From positions 1 through 64,000 of the forward strand of contig NZ_CALGPY010000014.1 of assembly GCF_937959485.1 (NCBI RefSeq): a stretch of 64,000 bases of DNA. Direction: 5' to 3'. Numbering within the stretch: position 1 is the first letter of the stretch; each line of letters starts with the position of its first letter. Below the pieces are notes generated by a model. The model ran no database searches. It was not told where the DNA came from and saw only the letters and a list, made by a program, of their open reading frames with translations. Positions 55,305 through 64,000 of the stretch are shown piece by piece. Both the position numbers and the translations under genes were made by a program. This DNA comes from an uncultured Campylobacter sp. GTDB lineage: Bacteria; Campylobacterota; Campylobacteria; Campylobacterales; Campylobacteraceae.

Positions 55305-57339
55305 CTCCGTTAGAGATAAATTTGTATTAATACTGTGCTTGAGCATAATATTAATACCGCATCTCTTTATATTTAACCATTACTTCTCACTCCAAGAAGG
55401 CTGGTGGGAAACCTATGCTTATTTAGTAAATAGGGGAGAGGTAATCAATAAAGATTTTTATCTAGCATGGACTCCGTTATTTGTATATATAAACGCCTTC
55501 TATCAAAAAATATTCGGAATAAATTTTTTTGCTTTTGCCTGCATCGGTGTAGTAGCTGCAATGATACAGGTAATTTTATTGTATTTGGTTTTAAGAGAAT
55601 TTTTTTCAAAACCGGCTAGTGCTATAGGAGCCACTTTTGCTAGTTTTTTATGGTTTAGTATGGAGACATATATACCGAAGGATTATCATACCTACGTCTT
55701 CATCATAGAATTTTCTACCCTACTATTTCTAGTAAAATCCATAAAAAATGAGAATTCTAAACAAGGCGTTATATATCAAATATTTGGAATTTTATTTTTA
55801 GTCCTACTTTTTTTCATAAAGCAAAATGTGGGATTGGTTCTTTTTGCAAGTCTTTTTGTATCTTATGCTTTTATATCTAGTAGCGTAAAAAATTATTTTA
55901 AAAGAATAGGATTTTTACTACTCTTTACTATTATATTCTTTGCATCCATAAATTTCATAATGCCTTTTGATCCTTCATCAATAACAGATAATGATTCAAA
56001 AGGAAGTCTATGGACGATAGCGACGAGGTTTATTTTTGAACCAGAGCTTAGTCGGATATTAACAATAAGTGTGTTGGAATTTTTTATAATATTAATTCTT
56101 GTACATTTTAGAAAAAAGATTGTATATCTATATGATGCATTGGTAGGACAAATTGCAGCAAGAACAACTATCTTATTTCGGTTTACTATCGTAGCTATTG
56201 GACTGACTGCGCTTACTTATATTGCTTTATTTCATAATACTGTTATATTATATATTATTAAATATATCTCTTATATTAGCTTTTCCATAGCTATGATTTT
56301 GTATATCATGTTTGCTGCTATGTTTTATAAAAACAGTAGCATTTTTGGATCAAAAATTTATATTTTCATTACTTTTTGTGCTGCTGCTATAGTTTATAGT
56401 AATACTTTCACTACTATCGCCTTAAATATGAATAGCATTCTTTTGTGTGCAGGGTTGGCATTCGGCTTTTTATTAAATCAAAATTTGCGCAAAATAGCCA
56501 GGATCTTATTGATCTATTGGATGCTTGTAATGGTATCTTTCATAATATACGTAAAATTTTTAATACCATATAACTGGCTTGAAAATTATCAAGGTAGTGT
56601 ATTCGAGGCCAAATCCGAGACCTCATATATTCCTTTAAAAAATATTTATATGAATCAGAAATTATCTTATATTTTTGACTATATTCATGATTATGTACCT
56701 AAAAATACAGTATCTGACAAAGATTTTTACTTTTTTAACTTACCAATAATGTATCTTTTAAATGATAAAATTCCACCATATCACCTAGTAACGCAATGGT
56801 TTGATGTAACTCCGACAAAACTGATTAAACAAGAATATATTAATTTTACAAATAGACCAACCGAGAACATTGTTTTATATCAATACTATAAAAAAGCGTT
56901 TGATATAAACAAAAGACTTTTGAGAAAAGATGATTTTATTCAAGAAGATTTTTATAAAGTAATGAATAAATGGGTAAAAGAGGGTAGATATAAATTTATA
57001 AACTCCTTTGTTGTACCTAATAGCTTGATGTTTAATAATGCATCTAAAAATTTAAATATCCAAACAGATGTAATAATTCAAAATAGTAATTTTTTCGATC
57101 AAAGTTATGAAAGGTTCTATTTATGGCTACAGGATAGCGGCGTAAATATTATGCAGATCACTAGAGACGGAGCCGTTTTGCAAGATATTAATAATACAAT
57201 TAAGAATTCTGATATAGTAACCTTGAATGGTAATGTAACCAATATAATGGAAATTTTACCTCAACTTGGGGTTGAGCCGATTGATACGGTAAATTTTAAT
57301 ACTATAAATATTTATAGACGAAATGGTAGCTATGATTAA
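55276..57339 (+). CDS. GT-C membrane glycosyltransferase (GtrC-like), copy 2
   Basis: A 687-residue paralogue of the previous gene with the same topology and the same NKDFYLAWTPLFVYINAFYQ motif. C-terminal segments correspond in order (FYFFNLPIMYLLNDKIPPYH against FYFFNFPIMYLLNNKIPPYY) but with many substitutions. The start overlaps copy 1 by 29 bases. Duplicated transferases with diverged C-terminal domains suggest two acceptors or two sugars (inference). Confidence 0.7.
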   Translation: MKNKEIVVNSSVRDKFVLILCLSIILIPHLFIFNHYFSLQEGWWETYAYLVNRGEVINKDFYLAWTPLFVYINAFYQKIFGINFFAFACIGVVAAMIQVILLYLVLREFFSKPASAIGATFASFLWFSMETYIPKDYHTYVFIIEFSTLLFLVKSIKNENSKQGVIYQIFGILFLVLLFFIKQNVGLVLFASLFVSYAFISSSVKNYFKRIGFLLLFTIIFFASINFIMPFDPSSITDNDSKGSLWTIATRFIFEPELSRILTISVLEFFIILILVHFRKKIVYLYDALVGQIAARTTILFRFTIVAIGLTALTYIALFHNTVILYIIKYISYISFSIAMILYIMFAAMFYKNSSIFGSKIYIFITFCAAAIVYSNTFTTIALNMNSILLCAGLAFGFLLNQNLRKIARILLIYWMLVMVSFIIYVKFLIPYNWLENYQGSVFEAKSETSYIPLKNIYMNQKLSYIFDYIHDYVPKNTVSDKDFYFFNLPIMYLLNDKIPPYHLVTQWFDVTPTKLIKQEYINFTNRPTENIVLYQYYKKAFDINKRLLRKDDFIQEDFYKVMNKWVKEGRYKFINSFVVPNSLMFNNASKNLNIQTDVIIQNSNFFDQSYERFYLWLQDSGVNIMQITRDGAVLQDINNTIKNSDIVTLNGNVTNIMEILPQLGVEPIDTVNFNTINIYRRNGSYD
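55369..55625. repeat. 257-bp perfect repeat, right copy
   Basis: Second copy of 53319-53575. Confidence 0.95.
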
Positions 57340-57697
57340 ACGACAGGCCGTCAAGTTTCTCCTCGTAGGCATCCTAAATACCGCCTTTGGATATGGGCTA
57401 TTTTCATTATTCATTTACGCTGGGCTTCACTATTCACTAGCAGTATTATTGTCTACTATCTTTGGTATTATGTTTAATTTTAAAACTATAGGTAAATTGG
57501 TCTTTAAAAGTGATGATAATAGTCTGATTTTCAAATTTATATTTGTTTACATCATTACTTATTTTTTAAATATATTTTTTCTATGGCTTTTCAAGTGGCT
57601 TGGATTTGATAATATGTATATAAACGGTTTTGTGCTTTTGATCCCGCTAGCTGCGGTATCATTTTTATTAAATAAATTTTTCGTCTTTAGGAGATGA
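57323..57697 (+). CDS. GtrA family membrane protein
   Basis: A 124-residue protein with four membrane segments. QAVKFLLVGILNTAFGYGLF at the start and LNKFFVFRR at the end are the GtrA signatures. It is proposed to flip polyprenyl-phosphate-glucose or a similar carrier. Overlaps the second GT-C gene by 17 bases. Confidence 0.85.
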   Translation: MVAMIKRQAVKFLLVGILNTAFGYGLFSLFIYAGLHYSLAVLLSTIFGIMFNFKTIGKLVFKSDDNSLIFKFIFVYIITYFLNIFFLWLFKWLGFDNMYINGFVLLIPLAAVSFLLNKFFVFRR

Positions 57698-57698
57698 T

Positions 57699-58631
57699 AT
57701 GAAAAAGATCAGTATAGTTACTGCCTGCTTTAACGAGGAGGAGAATGTAGAGGAAGTCTATGCGCGCGTAAAAAAAGTTATGGAAGGATTTTCGGAGTAC
57801 GCCTACGAGCATATATTTATTGATAATGCTTCGACCGATAGGACGGTTGAAATTTTAAAACGCCTAGCAAAGGATGATAAAAATTTAAAGATCATCGTAA
57901 ATTCCAGAAACTTCGGGCATATCAAATCGCCAACCTATGCGCTTTTGGGTGCAGACGGAGATGCTGTTATCTCTATCGTAGCCGATTTGCAAGATCCGCC
58001 CGAGATGATTGCGCAGTTTATAGAAAAATGGCAAGAGGGCAACGACTTGGTTTTGGCTATTAAGCGAGATAGCGAGGAGCGCGGCGTGATGTTTAAAATC
58101 AGAGAGTGTTATTACGAGCTCTTATCAAAACTATCTGAGATCGAAATTTTTAAGAATTTTACCGGCTTTGGACTTTTTGATAAAAAGGTCATCGCGGCTC
58201 TTAGACAGATGCATGATCCGTATCCGTTTTTTCGAGGAATGCTCGCGGAAGCTGGTTATAAGGTAGCCAAAATTCCTTACGATCAACCTATAAGAATTCG
58301 AGGAGTTACTAAAAATAACTTTTATACGCTTTATGATATGGGGATACTCGGTATAATCTGCAATTCCAAAGTACCACTTCGGCTCGCAACCTTTATAGGT
58401 ATGATAACGGGTATTTTAAGTATAATAGTAGGACTTGTGTATTTTATACTTAAGCTAATTTATTGGGACGAGATGAGCGTGGGCATCGCGCCTCTTATCA
58501 TACTTTTTTCATTCGTTTCATCTGGAATTTTGTTTTTTATCGGTATAATAGGCGAATATATCGGTGCAATTTATACACAAGTGTTAAATCGCCCATTGGT
58601 ATTTGAAAAAGAAAGAATAAATTTTGATTAA
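57699..58631 (+). CDS. GtrB-like polyprenyl-phosphate glycosyltransferase
   Basis: A 310-residue GT2 enzyme. ISIVTACFNEEENVEEVYAR at the start, DLQDPPEMI (metal-binding DxQDPP) and two C-terminal membrane segments match bactoprenol glucosyltransferases. It would charge undecaprenyl phosphate with a sugar for GtrA to flip. Codons and GC rise here compared with the two GT-C genes. Confidence 0.85.
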   Translation: MKKISIVTACFNEEENVEEVYARVKKVMEGFSEYAYEHIFIDNASTDRTVEILKRLAKDDKNLKIIVNSRNFGHIKSPTYALLGADGDAVISIVADLQDPPEMIAQFIEKWQEGNDLVLAIKRDSEERGVMFKIRECYYELLSKLSEIEIFKNFTGFGLFDKKVIAALRQMHDPYPFFRGMLAEAGYKVAKIPYDQPIRIRGVTKNNFYTLYDMGILGIICNSKVPLRLATFIGMITGILSIIVGLVYFILKLIYWDEMSVGIAPLIILFSFVSSGILFFIGIIGEYIGAIYTQVLNRPLVFEKERINFD

Positions 58632-58642
58632 AGGGAGCTTTA

Positions 58643-59416
58643 ATGAAAGTTTTAATACTAGCAGGAGGTTTCGGTACTAGGCTTGCCGAAGAGACGAGCA
58701 TTAGGCCAAAGCCAATGGTAGAGATCGGCGAAAAACCGATTTTATGGCATATTATGAAAATTTATAGTTTGTATGGATTTAACGAATTCGTCATTCTGCT
58801 TGGCTATAAAGGCTACTATATCAAAGAATATTTTGCCAATTATTTTTTGCATCAAAGCGATATGACTATAGATTTGAAAAATGGCAAAATGGAAGTTTTG
58901 AGCAATTTTAGCGAGCCTTGGAGCGTTACGCTGTTAAATACCGGGCTAAACACTATGACTGGCGGTCGTATTAAGCGGGCTCAGAGCATAGTGGGAGACG
59001 AGCCGTTTTTGCTTACTTATGGAGATGGTGTTAGTGATATAGATATCCACGAGCTTGTAAAATTTCATAAGTCTCACGGCAAATCGCTTACTATGACTTC
59101 CGTTCAGCCGGAAGGTCGCTTTGGAGCGCTAAATATAGATGACGAAAGTCGCGTGCATGAGTTTAAGGAAAAACCAAAAGGAGACGGCAATTGGATCAAT
59201 GCGGGTTTCTTTGTATGCGAGCCCAAGGTTTTTGACTATATTACGAATGGAGATGCGACAATATTTGAGCAAGAGCCGCTTATGAATTTGGCCCACGACG
59301 GCGAAATTTTAGCATATAAACATAGCGGCTTTTGGAAGCCGATGGATACGCTTAGAGATAAGCTCGAGTTAAACAAAATTTGGGATAGCGGCAACGCTCC
59401 GTGGAAAAAGTGGTAG
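58643..59416 (+). CDS. Glucose-1-phosphate cytidylyltransferase
   Basis: A 257-residue nucleotidyltransferase with LAGGFGTRLAEETSIRPKPM, the exact signature of RfbF/DdhA enzymes. Full length. It makes CDP-glucose from CTP and glucose-1-phosphate. AGGGAG precedes the ATG. Confidence 0.93.
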   Translation: MKVLILAGGFGTRLAEETSIRPKPMVEIGEKPILWHIMKIYSLYGFNEFVILLGYKGYYIKEYFANYFLHQSDMTIDLKNGKMEVLSNFSEPWSVTLLNTGLNTMTGGRIKRAQSIVGDEPFLLTYGDGVSDIDIHELVKFHKSHGKSLTMTSVQPEGRFGALNIDDESRVHEFKEKPKGDGNWINAGFFVCEPKVFDYITNGDATIFEQEPLMNLAHDGEILAYKHSGFWKPMDTLRDKLELNKIWDSGNAPWKKW

Positions 59417-59418
59417 CA

Positions 59419-60501
59419 ATGCAAGATATGCAGGATCTATACTCCGGAATTTATAATGGCAAAACAGTTTTGCTTACCGGGCATACCGGTTTTAAGGGCT
59501 CATGGCTTAGTCTATGGCTGCAGCGCTTGGGCGCGAAAGTGATAGGGTATTCGCTTCCGGTGCCTACAGAGCCAAATCATATAGGACTTTTAAATTTAAA
59601 TATCGTCCAGGTAATCGCCGACATACGAGATCTTGCTAAATTAAACGAAGTCTTTGCGGCTTATAAGCCCGACATTGTATTTCACTTTGCCGCTCAGGCG
59701 CTCGTACGCCCATCTTATGCCGATCCTATCACAACCTACGAAACCAATGTTATCGGTACATTAAAAGTCCTTGAAGCTTGCAGAAAAGCAGGCGTTCGCG
59801 CGATCGTAAATATCACAAGTGACAAGGCTTACGAAAATAAAGAGTGGGTTTGGGGATATCGCGAGAGCGATCCTATGGGTGGATATGATCCATATAGCTC
59901 GTCGAAAGGCTGTGCGGATCTTCTGGCTAGTTCATATCGAAACTCCTTTTTTAATGAAAAAGATTACGGCACAAAGCATCAAACGCTGCTTGCTACGTGT
60001 CGCGCAGGTAACGTCATAGGCGGCGGAGACTGGGCACAAGATAGATTGATTTGCGACGTTATGCGCGCAGCGGCTAAAAATGAAGCGGTAACGATCCGCA
60101 ATCCGCATGCAACACGCCCTTGGCAGCACGTGCTTGAGCCGCTTAGCGGCTATTTGCTCGTGGGGCAAAAGTTGCTTGAAGGGCGAAAGGAATTCGGCGG
60201 TGCGTGGAATTTCGGTCCTAGCGATGATGGCGCGATTAGGGTGCTTGATGTATTAAAGAGCGCCAAGCGATATTGGGATAAGATAGAATTTCAAATCAAT
60301 TCCGACATAGACCAGCCTCATGAGGCAAATTTATTGAAGCTTGATTGCTCTAAGGCACATGCGCTGCTTGGCTGGAAGCCAGTTTGGGATAGCGAAACGG
60401 CATTTGAAAAAACTGTAAAATGGTATAAAAATTTCTACGAAAACGGCACAATCGATACCGAGCAAAATTTAAGCGACTACGTAAAAGAGATGATGCGATG
60501 A
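59419..60501 (+). CDS. CDP-glucose 4,6-dehydratase
   Basis: About 360 residues from the ATG at 59419; a GTG at 59401 would overlap the previous gene. VLLTGHTGFKGSWLSLWL is the NAD-binding motif, DPYSSSKGCADLL holds the catalytic Tyr and Lys. It makes CDP-4-keto-6-deoxyglucose, the branch point to several deoxysugars. Overlaps the next gene by four bases (ATGA). Confidence 0.92.
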   Translation: MQDMQDLYSGIYNGKTVLLTGHTGFKGSWLSLWLQRLGAKVIGYSLPVPTEPNHIGLLNLNIVQVIADIRDLAKLNEVFAAYKPDIVFHFAAQALVRPSYADPITTYETNVIGTLKVLEACRKAGVRAIVNITSDKAYENKEWVWGYRESDPMGGYDPYSSSKGCADLLASSYRNSFFNEKDYGTKHQTLLATCRAGNVIGGGDWAQDRLICDVMRAAAKNEAVTIRNPHATRPWQHVLEPLSGYLLVGQKLLEGRKEFGGAWNFGPSDDGAIRVLDVLKSAKRYWDKIEFQINSDIDQPHEANLLKLDCSKAHALLGWKPVWDSETAFEKTVKWYKNFYENGTIDTEQNLSDYVKEMMR

Positions 60502-62291
60502 TAAAAGTTAGCGATTTTATAGCAAAATTTATAGCCGAACACGAAGATACCGCAAAGACCGTATTTATGGTCTCGGGTGGCGGCAATATGCACCTGATAG
60601 ATTCGCTTGGCAAAAATGAAAATTTAGAGTATGTCTGTAACCATCACGAACAGGCTTGCGCGATAGCCGCAGAGGGATATGCGCGCGTCTCAAATAAGAT
60701 CGGTATCGCGTATGTTACCACAGGCCCCGGCGGAACGAATGCGATTACCGGTGTTTACGGTGCCTGGGTGGATTCGATCCCTATGATGATCATATCGGGG
60801 CAGGTTAAATTTCAGACGACCATTGCTTCGCAACCCGAGTTAAATTTACGTCAGCTCGGCGATCAAGAGGTTAATATCGTTGACATCGTAAGGCCTATCA
60901 CAAAATACGCCGTAATGATAACGGATAAAAATAGCATAAAATTTCATCTGCAAAAAGCTATTTATGAGGCTAAGCACGGCAGACCCGGACCCGTATGGCT
61001 GGATGTGCCGCTAGACATACAAGGCGCGATGGTGGACGAAGCGGATTTGGTAGAATTTAAAATTCCAGAAGAGCCGAAATTCGACACAAAAATCCCGCAG
61101 GTTCTAGATGCGTTAAAAGCTGCTAAACGCCCCGTTATCATTGTGGGTAACGGAGTGAGGTTAGCCAATGCAAAAGATGATTTTAGAGCCTTGATTGACG
61201 AGCTAAAAATCCCTGTTTTGACTGCTATTTCAGGAGTTGATTTAATAGAGACTTCAAATAAGTATTTTTTTGGTAGACCTGGAATTTTAGGAGAGAGGAC
61301 CGGAAATTTTGTAATTCAAAATAGCGATTTGGTAATAGTATTGGGTACAAGATTAAATCTTAGAATTTTGAGCTTTAATTGGGAATTTTTTGCGCGAGAA
61401 GCCAAAAAAATTATGATTGATATAGATGAAAACGAACTTAATAAAAAAACTTTTATTCCGGATATAAAAATTAAATCCGATGCAAAGGTTTTTATAAATG
61501 ATCTTGGAGAAAAAGCTAGAGATTTAAATCTAGAAATTGGAGACTGGCTTAAATATTGTAATAGAACAAAAATGAAATATCCTGTTTTTGATAAGTCCGT
61601 ATTGAAAGAGAAGAATTATGTCAGTTCATATTATTTTCCAAGATTACTTTCGGAGAAATTACCAAAAAATTCTCTCTTGCTTACCGGTAATGGCATAGCA
61701 TATACATCAACATTTCAGAGCTATCCGGTACGAGCAGGTGATAGGCTTTTTGCAAATGTCGGATGTGCTTCTATGGGCTATGATTTGCCGGCACTAATTG
61801 GTGCATGCGTAGCAAATAATAAAAGACAAACTATATGCTTAACCGGTGATGGAAGCATTCAGATGAATATCCAGGAATTGCAAACTATTATCCATTATCG
61901 GCTTCCCGTTAAAATTTTTATGTATAACAATAATGGATACCTCTCTATACGCATAACTCAACATAATTATTTCAATAACAATTTTGTCGGCGAAAGTCCT
62001 ATAAGTGGTGTAAGTATACCGGATATGAAGGCGCTCGCTAAAATTTATGGCTTTAAAGTATTTCAAATTAAAAATAACGATGATGCCAATGCAAAAATAG
62101 ATGAAATTTTATCATGTGAGGGACCGGTGTTTTGCGAAGTGATGCTGCCGCCGAATGAAGCCATAGGACCAAAAGTTGCATCTATGAAGCTCCGGGATGG
62201 GACTATGATATCAAAACCATTGGAAGATCTTGCCCCATTTTTACCTCGAGATGAATTTTATAAAAATATGATAGTAAAGCCTTTGGATTGA
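60498..62291 (+). CDS. Thiamine-diphosphate enzyme (acetolactate-synthase-like)
   Basis: A 597-residue protein. NHHEQACAIAAEGYAR has the catalytic Glu, YVTTGPGGTNAITGVYGAW follows, and GDGSIQMNIQELQTI with YNNNGYLS is the ThDP/magnesium motif. In a CDP-deoxysugar cluster such an enzyme could add a two-carbon unit to a keto-sugar, as YerE does in yersiniose synthesis. This is inference; ordinary acetolactate synthase genes sit in amino-acid operons. Confidence 0.8.
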   Translation: MIKVSDFIAKFIAEHEDTAKTVFMVSGGGNMHLIDSLGKNENLEYVCNHHEQACAIAAEGYARVSNKIGIAYVTTGPGGTNAITGVYGAWVDSIPMMIISGQVKFQTTIASQPELNLRQLGDQEVNIVDIVRPITKYAVMITDKNSIKFHLQKAIYEAKHGRPGPVWLDVPLDIQGAMVDEADLVEFKIPEEPKFDTKIPQVLDALKAAKRPVIIVGNGVRLANAKDDFRALIDELKIPVLTAISGVDLIETSNKYFFGRPGILGERTGNFVIQNSDLVIVLGTRLNLRILSFNWEFFAREAKKIMIDIDENELNKKTFIPDIKIKSDAKVFINDLGEKARDLNLEIGDWLKYCNRTKMKYPVFDKSVLKEKNYVSSYYFPRLLSEKLPKNSLLLTGNGIAYTSTFQSYPVRAGDRLFANVGCASMGYDLPALIGACVANNKRQTICLTGDGSIQMNIQELQTIIHYRLPVKIFMYNNNGYLSIRITQHNYFNNNFVGESPISGVSIPDMKALAKIYGFKVFQIKNNDDANAKIDEILSCEGPVFCEVMLPPNEAIGPKVASMKLRDGTMISKPLEDLAPFLPRDEFYKNMIVKPLD

Positions 62292-62292
62292 T

Positions 62293-62973
62293 ATGAGATT
62301 TTTATTTTTAGACTTTGACGGCGTCCTTTTTGATACTGCACGTGAAGCCTACGAGGTTTGTAGATCTACGCCAAGTTTTTTAAGGCAAAAATTTGATGAA
62401 AAGCAATATGCTGAATTTTTAAAATTCAGACCTCTTGTGGGTCCGGCATGGAATTATTATTTCGTGATGACAGCTATAACTAATAACGATAAAGAGCTTT
62501 TAGTTTTTGATTATAACGATGAAGCTAAAAAATTTGAAAAAGACTTTTTTGAGACTCGTAAAAAATTAAAAGCAAATAACTATGAAAATTGGTTGGCTTT
62601 GAATAGGCCATATCTGTTTTTATTGGAGCTATCAAATATGAAACTGAATCGGCAGACTTTTATTGTAACTACTAAAGATAGTAAAACTGTATTGGATTTA
62701 GCCAAAAGATTTAATATTCAATTTATAAATAACGATAATATATTGGGGGCAGATATATTTGCTAAATTTAATTCAAAAGCTAATATAATAAATTCAATTT
62801 TAAAAGATGGTGATAGCGGAATTTTTATAGATGACTCAGAAATGCATTTAAAAAAATGTGAGCACATAAAAGGACTTAAGTTATTACAGCCAGATTGGGG
62901 ATATGTAGAGAGGAATAGTAAGTATATAGGCGATATTAAAATGATATTAAGCGTATTGGAGGAAGAGGTATGA
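62293..62973 (+). CDS. HAD-superfamily hydrolase
   Basis: A 226-residue protein with FLDFDGVLFDTA (DxDGV nucleophile motif) and GIFIDDSEMHL (late acidic motif), IVTTKD in between. Probably a phosphatase acting on a pathway intermediate. It is one base after the ThDP gene and overlaps the aldolase gene by four bases. Confidence 0.75.
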   Translation: MRFLFLDFDGVLFDTAREAYEVCRSTPSFLRQKFDEKQYAEFLKFRPLVGPAWNYYFVMTAITNNDKELLVFDYNDEAKKFEKDFFETRKKLKANNYENWLALNRPYLFLLELSNMKLNRQTFIVTTKDSKTVLDLAKRFNIQFINNDNILGADIFAKFNSKANIINSILKDGDSGIFIDDSEMHLKKCEHIKGLKLLQPDWGYVERNSKYIGDIKMILSVLEEEV

Positions 62974-63758
62974 ATATAAATGAATTTGAGATGATAGACG
63001 TACTTAAAAGGCTTAAAAACGAATATGGCGTATTTGAGTTAAAGGCCGAGTTTGAAGCCGAGGGAAGTCGTATGGAGGAGATGATGCGTTTGCGAGATAT
63101 TGCCAATCGAGCAGATTTGCCTATCATCTTAAAGATCGGTGGAGCTGAGGCGGTTACGGATATTTATAATGGTATCATTTTGGGCGTAGAGGGGCTTATT
63201 GCGCCTATGGTAGAAACCCCGTATGCTGTTTATAAATATCTAGGAGTTATAGAAAATTTGATAAATCCAGACAACCGAGATTATATAGATTTTGCTATAA
63301 ATATCGAGACAAAAACCGCAGTAGAAAATATAGATGAAATTTTAAAATTAGAAAAAATTTCGCTACTAAGAAGCATTACATTCGGTAGAAGCGATTTTGC
63401 GCAGTCATTCGGTTTGGCTAAAAAAGATGTAGATAATGAGAAAATTTTAAATGCTGTTCAGCGAGTATCTCGCGCCGTAAAAGCGAAAGGTTTAAAATTT
63501 GCAATAGGCGGAAATATTACGGCTAAATCTATTGATTTTATCAAGACTCTAAAAGTAGAAAATTTAATAGATAAATATGAAACCCGCAAAGTAGTTTTTG
63601 CTATAGACTCTATTAATGCCAATCCGCGCGAAGGAATCAATACAGCACTAAAATTTGAACTGTTGTGGCTAAAGTCAAAAAGAAGATTTTACGCAAGGAT
63701 AAAAGCCGAGGATGAACAGCGTATAGAAGATTTAGAAAAAAGGCTAAGTAACAGATGA
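62970..63758 (+). CDS. HpcH/HpaI-type aldolase or citrate-lyase-like protein
   Basis: A 262-residue protein. LKAEFEAEGSRMEEMMRL at the start, LPIILKIGGAEAVTDI, EGLIAPMVETPYAVYKYL and SITFGRSDFAQSFG match the metal-dependent class II aldolase fold of the HpcH/HpaI and citrate-lyase-beta families. In this cluster it may make or break a keto-acid used by the ThDP enzyme. Overlaps the next gene by four bases. Confidence 0.7.
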   Translation: MNINEFEMIDVLKRLKNEYGVFELKAEFEAEGSRMEEMMRLRDIANRADLPIILKIGGAEAVTDIYNGIILGVEGLIAPMVETPYAVYKYLGVIENLINPDNRDYIDFAINIETKTAVENIDEILKLEKISLLRSITFGRSDFAQSFGLAKKDVDNEKILNAVQRVSRAVKAKGLKFAIGGNITAKSIDFIKTLKVENLIDKYETRKVVFAIDSINANPREGINTALKFELLWLKSKRRFYARIKAEDEQRIEDLEKRLSNR

Positions 63759-64000
63759 ATCTATTCATCACGGGCGGTAGCGGTTTTATCGGGTCGCATC
63801 TAAAAAAGCGTCTTGCGCTAAATGGAAATTTTAACGTTTTCGCTCCAAAAAGTAGCGAGTTAAATTTGACTGACGAAAGGGCGGTTGACGATTTTATCCG
63901 TGCGCATAAAATCGATACTATCGTCCATCTCGCCAATCGCGGCGGCGGTCGCGATACGCTGGATATGACAAATGTGATTGAGTATAATTTACGAATCTTT
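63755..64000 (+). CDS. NAD-dependent epimerase/dehydratase, 5' part
   Basis: The window ends inside this gene; 82 codons are visible. MNLFITGGSGFIGSHLKKRL is the Rossmann NAD-binding motif and IDTIVHLANRGGG follows. It is probably the reductase or epimerase completing the sugar. Overlaps the aldolase gene (ATGA). Confidence 0.85.
   Translation, partial: MNLFITGGSGFIGSHLKKRLALNGNFNVFAPKSSELNLTDERAVDDFIRAHKIDTIVHLANRGGGRDTLDMTNVIEYNLRIF

Overview
The window looks like the chromosome of a Campylobacter (Campylobacterota) from the higher-GC oral or gut group, in the style of C. gracilis, C. rectus or C. showae. The evidence is indirect. The housekeeping gene order (rodA, rluD, trmB, ftsE-ftsX, pyrH-rpoZ-spoT-tyrS, amidase; lnt, yajC-secD-secF, leuS, lptE, folC, M23 peptidase, mfd) is, as I recall it, close to that of C. 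jejuni. The DNA is mixed GC, and non-coding stretches are saturated with AAATTT/GAATTT/AAATTC words. I name no species.

Left arm (1-17.8 kb) is accessory. It opens with a 9-bp tandem repeat and 1.2 kb of RAATTY-rich non-coding DNA holding a decayed zinc-finger fragment. Next come a large zinc-finger membrane protein, a Sel1-repeat protein and a histidine phosphatase. An AT-rich island (about 5.7-8.1 kb) follows, carrying a complete-looking retron: a compact msr-msd RNA, its promoter, and a reverse transcriptase fused to a TOPRIM-like domain. A 104-bp direct repeat brackets this island, and a 3' remnant of formate-tetrahydrofolate ligase lies just beyond it. Further right are a pyrimidine-dimer glycosylase, a D-amino-acid PLP enzyme, a VWA protein, a DMT transporter, two paralogous membrane proteins, a Crp/Fnr remnant, a probably Fur-controlled PepSY membrane protein and a solitary zeta-type toxin.

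Centre (17.8-52.4 kb) is mostly core. It includes a split ThrE-type exporter; the septal wall-splitting set FtsE-FtsX with an EnvC-like activator, plus an AmiC-type amidase; rodA; stringent response, tyrosyl-tRNA and UMP kinase genes; the Sec auxiliary genes; leuS, lptE, folC, an active-looking M23 peptidase, mfd and an AAA ATPase. A low-GC pair of unknown genes interrupts it at 28.9-30.5 kb.

Right arm (52.5-64 kb) begins with a MagIII-like DNA glycosylase and continues as a surface-glycan cluster: two GT-C membrane glycosyltransferases sharing a 257-bp perfect repeat, a GtrA flippase, a GtrB-like transferase, CDP-glucose synthesis and dehydration (rfbF, rfbG), a thiamine-diphosphate enzyme, a HAD hydrolase, an HpcH/HpaI-type aldolase and an epimerase cut by the window edge. 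Together these suggest a CDP-activated, possibly branched deoxysugar and periplasmic glycan modification.

The most unusual global signal is the dense RAATTY arrays. They fill intergenic DNA and also appear as long in-frame insertions in essential or conserved genes (rluD, folC, trmB and others), where they encode low-complexity KIL/KIS/NS/NF repeats. No tRNA, rRNA or CRISPR array was recognised.
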